Shown: positions 22,708 through 28,487 of the stretch, piece after piece | How the letters are laid out: each line of letters begins with the position of its first letter | Numbering within the stretch: position 1 is the first letter of the stretch | Origin: Bacillota bacterium | GTDB taxonomy: Bacteria > Bacillota > Clostridia > Acetivibrionales > DSM-1351 | Direction of reading: 5' to 3' | Length of the DNA: 28,487 bases | NCBI GenBank assembly: GCA_023431385.1 | Contig: JAEYWA010000027.1 | Span: 1 to 28,487 of the forward strand | Notes under the pieces: model-generated | The model's input: the letters and a program-made list of their open reading frames with translations, nothing else | Told to the model about the DNA's origin: nothing | Databases searched by the model: none | Translations under genes and position numbers: made by a program

Positions 22708-23742
22708 CTACTGTTTTCTCAAAACTCCCTTGTCGATACTTATTTGGTGCAACGCAGTAATTGTAAGCCTTTCAACTGCTTCATAATCACTTCTACTCAT
22801 TACCGAAACAGGTGAATGTATATATCTGCAGGGAACGGATATTGAAGCAGTTTTTACCCCCGTTCCGGTTCTTTGTATTTGACCAGCATCATTTCCCCCG
22901 GTTGTGGTTTGTTTATACTGAACCTTAATGTTGTTTTGAACCGCTACATCGTATAGATATTGAACCAGTTCCCTGTCACAATAGCAGGTTCTGTCCATTA
23001 TGGTAAGAGCAGCACCATTTCCTAGTATAGTTGAATACTCGTGCTTTTCTACATCAGGTACATCTGCACAGGTTGTTCCCTCAATAATTAGTGCCATATC
23101 AGGCATTACACCGTAAGCGGCTACTTGAGCACCTCTAAGGCCTACCTCCTCTTGAACGGTAAAACACGCATATAGGTCAAAGTCATAGCTGTGCTTAAGA
23201 GCTTCAATAAGAACAGCACACCCCACCCTGTCGTCAAGAGCTTTAGCTTTTATACAATCGTAGCCCAAATTAACAAAATCACTGTCAAAGGCAATGAACT
23301 CTCCTAAAGGAGCCAATTTTTCGGCTTCCTCCTTTGAGTCGGCACCAATATCAATATATAGCTGTTTGATTTTTGAAATTCTATCCCGCTCTTCACGTTC
23401 CTGCTGATGAATGGGCTTTATTCCAATAACACCACTCAATTTTTTCTTACCAATAACTACCTTTTTCCCAGGAAGTATTCTATCATCAATTCCGCCTACA
23501 GCTTTAAACTTTATAAAGCCTTTTTCTGTATGGCCGGATACAATGAAACCAACCTCATCCATGTGAGCCGACAGCATAATCTTTTGCTTGCTCCCGCTAC
23601 CTCTTTTAAATGCAATAATATTTCCGATTGAATCTACTTTATAAGAATCACATAGGTTTTCTATTTTTGAGATTATATAATCTCTCACTTCATTTTCATT
23701 TCCCGAGATACCATTTAAATCTGTCAATTCTTTTATAAGCAT
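22708..23742 (-). CDS. M42-family aminopeptidase, paralogue 2 of 3
   Basis: The second cytosolic M42 metallopeptidase, 344 residues. Metal ligands and catalytic residues are complete: H60/D62 in LSAHMDEVGF, KALDDRVGCAVL, TVQEEVGLRGAQVAAYG, EGTTCADVPD, GGNDAGQIQRTGTGV and CRYIHSPVSVM. It is clearly closest to paralogue 1. Its ATG lies inside the last codons of paralogue 3 (10-base overlap), with GGGGG 7 bases upstream, so the two are probably translationally coupled. Having separate paralogues fits either different specificities or mixed-subunit particles, as reported for archaeal TET enzymes. Confidence 0.92.
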   Translation of the reverse strand: MLIKELTDLNGISGNENEVRDYIISKIENLCDSYKVDSIGNIIAFKRGSGSKQKIMLSAHMDEVGFIVSGHTEKGFIKFKAVGGIDDRILPGKKVVIGKKKLSGVIGIKPIHQQEREERDRISKIKQLYIDIGADSKEEAEKLAPLGEFIAFDSDFVNLGYDCIKAKALDDRVGCAVLIEALKHSYDFDLYACFTVQEEVGLRGAQVAAYGVMPDMALIIEGTTCADVPDVEKHEYSTILGNGAALTIMDRTCYCDRELVQYLYDVAVQNNIKVQYKQTTTGGNDAGQIQRTGTGVKTASISVPCRYIHSPVSVMSRSDYEAVERLTITALHQISIDKGVLRKQ

Positions 23743-24782
23743 AGTAATTCCCCCAACTGCTCGCTGCTTTGTTTGGCAAATTCCGAGATTAATCTAGCAG
23801 TGAATTTTATATCCTCCAGGTTTACAGTTTCTACCGTAGTGTGCATGTATCTTATCGGTATGGAAAGCAGCGCTGTTGGTATTCCGTTTGCGCTGACCTG
23901 TGTTGCCCAGGCTTCTGTTCCGGTATCTCCCGCTTCAACCATTTTCTGAAACGGAATACCATTTTCCCTGCCTAATTCAAAAAGCTTTGAAACAAGCTTT
24001 GGCTGCAAATTGGGACCTATAGATATTTCAGGTCCTTTACCTGGTGTTGAAGAAACCTCCTTCGAAAGGTCAGGAATATCTCCGTGACAGGTGTCTATAA
24101 CTATTGCAGCATCAGGTCTAAGGGCATATGACGCAGTCATAATTCCTGCCAAACTTGTCTCCTCCTGGGATGATGCTACGAAGACCAAATCATTTTCATG
24201 ATTAACGTCCTTAAGATGTCTTAATATTTCAAGCAAACATGCTATGCTGGCTCTGTTATCCAGTGACTTTCCACTGGCTTTTTGTTCATTCATTACTGTT
24301 AGTTTAGATTTCAGAGAAACTGTATCTCCAATTGAGATATACTTTTTTAATTCTTCACCGGAAAATCCTGTATCTGCTCTGAGAGCCTTAAGCTTTAAAG
24401 CCTTTCCTACATCTTCGGGCTTTAGTAAATGAGGCGGGGTAGCTCCTATAACACCGACAATATCCTGTCTTCCGTGTATTATAACTTCCTGTGCCAGAAG
24501 TATTTTACTATCTATACCTCCTACATTTGTTAAACCAACAAAGCCCTTTTCATCTATAGAATTTACCAAAAACCCGATCTCATCAATATGTGCTGTTATC
24601 ATGAGCTTTTTTGCGGCCTTGTTATATCCCTTTTTTAAACATATAACATTAAAAAACTTATCAACAATAACCTTATCGCACCAGTCCATAAATAGAATTC
24701 CGCATTTTTCAGCTGCATCCTTTTCATAACCAGGTACTGCAACAAGCTGTGATAAGTACTCCAAATTTTTTATTATTCCCAT
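23733..24782 (-). CDS. M42-family aminopeptidase, paralogue 3 of 3 (most divergent)
   Basis: The first gene of the tandem, ~349 residues. Ligands are TAHIDEIGF (His and Asp), KSLDNRASIACLL, DTCHGDIPD and MHTTVETVN. The catalytic region reads SSQEETSLAGIMTASYA, where the usual QEE-x-G-L-R-G has lost the first glycine and the arginine, so specificity or rate may differ. EAGDTGTEAW replaces GGSDPGA. TTG and ATG codons are adjacent; I use the ATG at 24780-24782, though no strong ribosome binding site is visible for either. No clear promoter could be fixed in the AT-rich 24783-24958 spacer. Confidence 0.9.
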   Translation of the reverse strand: MGIIKNLEYLSQLVAVPGYEKDAAEKCGILFMDWCDKVIVDKFFNVICLKKGYNKAAKKLMITAHIDEIGFLVNSIDEKGFVGLTNVGGIDSKILLAQEVIIHGRQDIVGVIGATPPHLLKPEDVGKALKLKALRADTGFSGEELKKYISIGDTVSLKSKLTVMNEQKASGKSLDNRASIACLLEILRHLKDVNHENDLVFVASSQEETSLAGIMTASYALRPDAAIVIDTCHGDIPDLSKEVSSTPGKGPEISIGPNLQPKLVSKLFELGRENGIPFQKMVEAGDTGTEAWATQVSANGIPTALLSIPIRYMHTTVETVNLEDIKFTARLISEFAKQSSEQLGELLCL

Positions 24783-24958
24783 CAATTTTGTTCCAACCCT
24801 TTTCCCAGATTCTTCAGTAATTCAATTTTATCAAATAAATTGAGACTTTCCTAGAATAGTTTATGAATTTTATCTAAAATAAAACTGACATATAGAAGCA
24901 AATTATTCTTTGGTTACTCATTATTTTGTCAGTAAATTAAAAATTATACATTTTACTA

Positions 24959-24987
24959 TTGACTAAAATTTGTTTTTTTATTATACT
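24959..24987 (+). promoter_or_regulatory. Promoter of the tRNA unit
   Basis: TTGACT (24959-24964), a 17-base spacer and TATACT (24982-24987) lie 18 bases upstream of the first tRNA. Confidence 0.8.
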
Positions 24988-25005
24988 AAAAAACGTCCTT
25001 TTCGA

Positions 25006-25082
25006 GGGCCTTTAGCTCAGTTGGTTAGAGCAACCGGCTCATAACCGGTTGGTCCGGGGTTCGAGTCCCTGAAGGCCCACCA
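25006..25082 (+). tRNA. tRNA with CAU anticodon, probably tRNA-Ile2 (lysidine), otherwise Met
   Basis: Full cloverleaf of 77 bases with encoded CCA. The acceptor GGGCCTT (25006-25012) pairs with AAGGCCC (25072-25078), the D arm is TAGCTCAGTTGGTTAGAGC, the anticodon CAT lies at 25040-25042 in loop CTCATAA, and the T loop is GGTTCGAGTCC. The GGxCCTT acceptor and CTCATAACCGG arm closely recall Bacillus tRNA-Ile(CAU), whose C34 is modified to lysidine by TilS. Clostridial elongator Met usually has a TTCATAC loop. The identity therefore leans to Ile2, from memory of family sequences. Confidence 0.95.
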
Positions 25083-25235
25083 CAATTTTATATAAAATAT
25101 ATTGTTTTTAAACGGCCTTTCTTCGCTGCTGCGAAGATATGAATTGCCTACAGCAATTCCAACAGGGACTCTCGAGCTACAAAACATGCTACCAGCATCT
25201 TTTGCTTTACGCTCTCGTCTGAAGGCCCACCACTT
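25083..25235 (+). repeat. Structured tRNA spacer carrying a second copy of the first tRNA's 3' end
   Basis: CTGAAGGCCCACCAC at 25219-25233 duplicates 25069-25083 of the first tRNA exactly, 150 bp downstream. Between them lie a 6-bp hairpin CTTCGC-TGCT-GCGAAG (about 25120-25140), a 7-bp hairpin GAATTGC-CTACA-GCAATTC (about 25140-25160), and GGGACTCTCGAG, an inverted near copy of the T-arm. No protein-coding frame is convincing. Confidence 0.75.
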
Positions 25236-25311
<76 letters not shown>

Positions 25312-25314
25312 AAT

Positions 25315-25358
25315 AAAAAACGAATTCAGCATAAGTTTTGTCTGGAATTCGTTTTTTT
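25315..25358. terminator. Bidirectional terminator after tRNA-Phe
   Basis: AAAAAACGAATTC (from 25315) pairs with GAATTCGTTTTTTT (to 25358) around a ~17-base loop. It serves the tRNA unit on the plus strand and the KAS III-like gene on the minus strand. Confidence 0.88.
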
Positions 25359-25413
25359 GTTCAGATAATCATGTAAATATATAACCCGTAAAAAGCTTAT
25401 AAAGGTTTATAAA

Positions 25414-26418
25414 TTAAAGTTTCAATAGTACGGCAGACATGGAATATCCAGCTCCTACCGAAAACAATACAATATAATCTCCCTGTTTTACCTTTCCATC
25501 ATTGATGCTATCATATAATGCAAAGAACGGACTTGCACAGCCTGTATACCCATACTTTTCACCTACGGTGGTTGTTTTTTCAACAGGTACACCTAACTTT
25601 TCCAACGTAATTAATCCATCCGGTAATGAAAACTGAGAGAACAAATAATGATTTATATCGTTCGGTTCCATTCCGTTTCTCTCAAGTAAATCACATATTA
25701 GCTGCTTCCAGTCATCAGAAAAGAAACTTACATCATGGGGAATCCAAAGCAATTTTTTATTATTTTCTTCAACATCTTTGTTATTTAATTTTGAAAATCC
25801 GCATTTTGGAGATTCCATAAAATTATGGTTCATAGAATTGGTATAATAATTGCTGTCAATATAGCCTGACTTAATTTTGCAGTCAGGAATATTCTCAAGA
25901 ACTATTGCTGCACTTCCATCAGCAATGTTCGGGTAGGAGACAACGCAGTCTGTTCTTACCATCCCAGTTATGTATAATGAACCCACAATAAGTGCATACT
26001 TAATTTTCTTATTAGAAAACATATACCGGCTTGCCAAATCCATAGCAGTCAACATTCCGATACAATTGTCATTCATGTCAAAAACCAGATGGGCACATTT
26101 GCTGCCTAACATGTTATTTAATTTTAATGCATTGGTAGGTACAAAATATTCCGGAGTCTCTGATACAAAGATAATCATATCAATATCTTCCGGTGAAATA
26201 TTTGATTTTTCTATAGCTTTTGTGGCTGCTTTGTAAGCCATAGTAAGAGAGTTCTCGCCATCAGCTGCAAGGTATCTTTCTTTTCTTCCTAAATGCTTCA
26301 TCAGAGGTTCTGCGTCTATTCCCAATTTAGAAAAGTGATTAATAAAGAAATCATTCTCTACCTTGTTATTTGGGTGGTATATTTCCAATCCAATTATATC
26401 AACATTTGTATATCCCAT
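25414..26418 (-). CDS. KAS III-like (FabH-type thiolase-fold) acyltransferase with altered active site
   Basis: The 334-residue protein has the two-half thiolase fold of 3-oxoacyl-ACP synthase III enzymes. The N-terminal half runs IIGLEIYHPNNKV, then SPEDIDMIIFVSETPEYFVPTNAL, and FDMNDNCIGMLTAMDLASRY with the expected nucleophile C119. The C-terminal half keeps the fold signatures (NGMEPNDINHYLFSQFS, EKYGYTGCASPFFALYD, DYIVLFSVGAGYSMSAVLL). The usual catalytic His of HQAN is Ser (S261 in FSQFS), and the Asn of GNTS is Tyr (Y291). It therefore cannot run the standard Cys-His-Asn decarboxylative Claisen reaction. It may transfer acyl groups through Cys alone, as some ester- or amide-forming relatives are thought to. 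AGGAG lies 7 bases before the ATG. No acyl carrier protein is nearby. Confidence 0.85.
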   Translation of the reverse strand: MGYTNVDIIGLEIYHPNNKVENDFFINHFSKLGIDAEPLMKHLGRKERYLAADGENSLTMAYKAATKAIEKSNISPEDIDMIIFVSETPEYFVPTNALKLNNMLGSKCAHLVFDMNDNCIGMLTAMDLASRYMFSNKKIKYALIVGSLYITGMVRTDCVVSYPNIADGSAAIVLENIPDCKIKSGYIDSNYYTNSMNHNFMESPKCGFSKLNNKDVEENNKKLLWIPHDVSFFSDDWKQLICDLLERNGMEPNDINHYLFSQFSLPDGLITLEKLGVPVEKTTTVGEKYGYTGCASPFFALYDSINDGKVKQGDYIVLFSVGAGYSMSAVLLKL

Positions 26419-26508
26419 ATGTCAACTCCTACCTATGTATTTTGTTATTATTGAGGAACATTAGCATTTCATATACTTAAGGGTATGGAGCGCCTTGTGA
26501 AATAAAAA

Positions 26509-26531
26509 CCACCATCTTATAATTATAGTGG
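26509..26531 (-). terminator. Terminator between the small protein gene and the KAS III-like gene
   Basis: CCACCAT (26509-26515) pairs with ATAGTGG (26525-26531) with one G-U pair. On the minus strand it is followed by TTTTTATTT. It suggests the two genes are separate units. Confidence 0.55.
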
Positions 26532-26543
26532 GCTATACAAGTA

Positions 26544-26909
26544 TTAAATTTTTATTGCTTTATTGAGTGCCGCATTAACTGAAGAGGCCATTTCATAACG
26601 TTTATCAAAGCCAATTTCTCTTGCAACTCTGGCAACCTGTGAATTTGTAACTGAAGAATCAAATTCAATCATGAAAACCTTTTTGAAATTATCTCTCATA
26701 TAAAGCTGCATACACCCCTGTAACATAGGGATCATTTCCTGAGTTGATGCTTTTAGTTCCCTTCCATCTAAAATCAGGCTTGTACTTTTTGTGTCCAATC
26801 TTTTAACTAAAGACTCGTACTCTCCTATAAATGTCTTTGCTTCCTCAGGAGTAAAAAAACCACCTACTGTAATTACTACTGCATTGCCTTTTTCTTCAAA
26901 CTTATACAC
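26544..26909 (-). CDS. Small cytosolic protein, possibly STAS-like fold
   Basis: The 121-residue soluble protein has no signal or membrane segment. It reads YKFEEKGNAVVITVGGFFTPEEAKTFIGEYESLVKRL, then STSLILDGRELKASTQEMIPMLQGC, then FKKVFMIEFDSSVTNSQVARVAREIGF. The alternation of beta strands and helices (beta, alpha, beta, alpha, beta, alpha) recalls STAS/SpoIIAA-like domains, where a strand-loop-helix carries a phosphorylatable Ser; here DGRELKAS-T occupies a similar place. I cannot name a family with confidence. The start is GTG, with AAGGGG 9 bases upstream. The promoter at 26958-26987 is strong. Confidence 0.7.
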   Translation of the reverse strand: MYKFEEKGNAVVITVGGFFTPEEAKTFIGEYESLVKRLDTKSTSLILDGRELKASTQEMIPMLQGCMQLYMRDNFKKVFMIEFDSSVTNSQVARVAREIGFDKRYEMASSVNAALNKAIKI

Positions 26910-26957
26910 CTTCTACAACCCCTTTCATGATTTATGTTATTATAAATATTTTATGTA

Positions 26958-26987
26958 AATATACCAAATTTTACTGCATCTTGTCAA
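26958..26987 (-). promoter_or_regulatory. Promoter of the STAS-like gene
   Basis: On the minus strand a perfect TTGACA (26982-26987), an 18-base spacer and TATATT (26958-26963) lie about 50 bases before the GTG start. The rest of 26988-27210 is AT-rich with no gene seen. Confidence 0.75.
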
Positions 26988-27218
26988 TAATGTGCAAATT
27001 ATATTATTTTTTCCCATAAATTAGAGTTACTGTTTAGTTTTACTCTACCTCTACCAATTAATTATGTATGTAGCTTGATTATGTTCATTAAGATATATAT
27101 AATTTTCTTTACCTTCATATCCAGCATCCGCTATACATTTTTTATCTCAAATTCTTCGTCATAATTCGATTACACTAGAAGCCGCTTCTTTGGAGGTTGC
27201 TAATTTTTTATGCAAAAA

Positions 27219-27258
27219 AGGGCTGCCTCTCAATAGAATTCTATTTTGAAACAGCCCT
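27219..27258 (-). terminator. Terminator after the oligopeptide-binding protein gene
   Basis: AGGGCTG (27219-27225) pairs with CAGCCCT (27252-27258) and encloses the perfect 14-bp palindrome AATAGAATTCTATT (27232-27245). On the minus strand it ends in TTTTTTG. It lies 45 bases past the gene's stop. Confidence 0.85.
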
Positions 27259-27303
27259 CTAAACAAATAATTCTTGTGCTTTAACATCAAGGTATATTCT
27301 ACC

Positions 27304-28487
27304 TTACTTAACGTCTGCCTTCTTCACTGGAGCATCCGCTGTCAGTTCGATCAAGTGGCTAAACAATTTACAATCGAGCGATGTCAGCTCATAATTTTTA
27401 ACACGGTTGTTCACAGCCTCTATACGCATTCTCCACAATGTTGGAATTGCGGGCGCCTCATCAAAAAATGCCTGCTGGAATGCGTGATATTTTTCGGACA
27501 GAAAAGCCTTATCCCATGCTTTTTCGGATGAAATATCATTCATAATAGCATTGAGGGTATCGCTTGTATATCTTGTATAATTTGCAGATGAGTCGGGACC
27601 CCACAGATTTTTAGGATTTGGATCAAAGCCAGTCTGCCATCCGGCGTCGTACATGTCAATTTTCGGGTCATCGTGTTCAACAGCATCATAAAAAGCATTG
27701 AACTCAGTCGGACGACCGTTGTACAGCTCAACCTTTAAACCAACATCCTTCCAGTTCTGCATCTTAAACTGCGCATATGTATCAATATTCTCGCCGTCCC
27801 TCACAGCCCAGGTAATGGTAAAAGGCTTCCCTTTCGGATCCTCACGGTAGCCGTCTTTGTCAACATCCTTGTAGCCCGCTTCATCCAGCAGCTTCTTTGC
27901 CTTTTCGGGATCATATGTATAACCTGCTATTTTATTATTCTGATATGATGCATGTCTCGGAGTAATAACTGTGGTCGCAAGGAAGCGCAGACCATTATAC
28001 ATTTCTTTTGCCAGTTTATCAATATCAACCGCATAGCCTATTGCCTGGCGCAGTTTCACATTTGCCATTTTGGCATTTGGATCGAAGTGGTTCTTCTTTG
28101 CACTCTCCTCCCATTTTCCGAGCTTAAAGCCTGTATAATCAAAAACGGTTTCAAGCTGTCCCAAATATGAGTAATTTTTTGGCTCCTTATAATCTGGATA
28201 CTGTTGTTGTGAAAACAACGCTATATCGAACTTGCCTTCCTCCATTGCAGCTGGTACCAAGTCGGGAGCTATTACACTAATTGTAATACCGTCCAACTTC
28301 GGAGCACCCAGGTAGTAGTCATCATTTCTTACAAGTTCAACCGACTCCCCGGGAACAATGCTCTTTATCTTGAAAGGACCAAAGCCAATGGGAGTTTTAC
28401 GTGTTTTTTCATGAGCCTTCATCTCTTTTACGGGAATTCCCTCATAATAATGCCTTGGGATGGGTGCGATCCAGATTCCTCCTACAA
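27304..28487 (-). CDS. Oligopeptide ABC transporter substrate-binding protein, C-terminal part (runs off right edge)
   Basis: Solute-binding lipoprotein of the SBP_bac_5 (OppA/AppA/DppA) family, which captures peptides outside the membrane and delivers them to an ABC importer. About 394 codons are visible. The frame continues unbroken to the window edge (VGGIWIAPIPRHYYEGIPVK before residue M of MKAHEK), so an internal ATG at 28422 is not the start. Family stretches include PIGFGPFKIKSIVPGESVELVRNDDYYLG, then NVKLRQAIGYAVDIDKLAKEMYNG, then TPRHASYQNNKIAGYTYDPEKAKKLLDEAGYKD. The KDVDKDGYRED insertion resembles a calcium loop. About 150-200 N-terminal residues with the signal peptide lie outside. 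The transporter partners are not in the window. Confidence 0.92.
   Translation of the reverse strand, partial: VGGIWIAPIPRHYYEGIPVKEMKAHEKTRKTPIGFGPFKIKSIVPGESVELVRNDDYYLGAPKLDGITISVIAPDLVPAAMEEGKFDIALFSQQQYPDYKEPKNYSYLGQLETVFDYTGFKLGKWEESAKKNHFDPNAKMANVKLRQAIGYAVDIDKLAKEMYNGLRFLATTVITPRHASYQNNKIAGYTYDPEKAKKLLDEAGYKDVDKDGYREDPKGKPFTITWAVRDGENIDTYAQFKMQNWKDVGLKVELYNGRPTEFNAFYDAVEHDDPKIDMYDAGWQTGFDPNPKNLWGPDSSANYTRYTSDTLNAIMNDISSEKAWDKAFLSEKYHAFQQAFFDEAPAIPTLWRMRIEAVNNRVKNYELTSLDCKLFSHLIELTADAPVKKADVK

Overview
This window looks like chromosome of an anaerobic, endospore-forming, low-GC Clostridia species. I infer a Ruminiclostridium-like cellulolytic clostridium from gene content and style; this is not proven. 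Supporting signs are AT-rich spacers, strong GGAGG ribosome binding sites, many GTG/TTG starts, SpoIIM, a DacF-like carboxypeptidase, three tandem M42 aminopeptidases and a lactate permease. Almost every gene lies on the minus strand. The exceptions are the M50 protease gene, a 29-codon small gene, a doubtful small membrane ORF, and the two tRNAs.

Layout. (1) 1-2.5 kb: the N-terminal part of scpA (cut by the left edge), divergent from an M50 site-2 protease that converges on a DacF-like D-Ala-D-Ala carboxypeptidase. (2) 2.5-10.7 kb: a loose, accessory-looking stretch with unrelated small genes, decayed genes and repeats. It holds a VOC (glyoxalase-fold) gene bracketed by a ~200 bp direct repeat made from the 3' end of its neighbour, a DUF4846 lipoprotein gene, rpiA and a flavodoxin. 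It also holds a GNAT remnant, a 29-codon small gene, a MerR/GyrI regulator split by a one-base frameshift, a RidA-family gene, a YafY/WYL regulator, an insertion-sequence end-to-end remnant inside a terminator, and a secreted nuclease lipoprotein. (3) 10.7-15.5 kb: a conserved housekeeping/sporulation block: pyrimidine-nucleoside phosphorylase, an SdpR-like ArsR regulator, xerD, spoIIM, an ADP-ribose-type Nudix hydrolase and RNase HI. (4) 15.8-18.7 kb: an L-lactate permease-type transporter and an exported lysozyme-fold protein. (5) 19.0-24.8 kb: a probable operon of three M42 aminopeptidases, an EamA-type exporter and a beta-CASP metallo-beta-lactamase RNase. (6) 25.0-25.3 kb: two plus-strand tRNA genes separated by a highly structured spacer that carries a second copy of the first tRNA's 3' end. 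(7) 25.4-28.5 kb: a KAS III-like thiolase-fold protein lacking two of the usual three catalytic residues, a small unrecognised protein, and the C-terminal two thirds of an oligopeptide ABC transporter binding protein cut by the right edge.

How the parts work together. The peptidase operon and the oligopeptide binding protein fit a peptide-scavenging lifestyle, with imported peptides finished off by cytosolic M42 enzymes. The phosphorylase, rpiA and Nudix genes fit nucleoside and pentose salvage. I see no CRISPR array, rRNA, intact transposase, phage gene or clear defence system. The most unusual items are the repeat-bracketed VOC cassette, the catalytically altered KAS III protein, the tRNA-spacer duplication, and the insertion-sequence remnant that splits a terminator.
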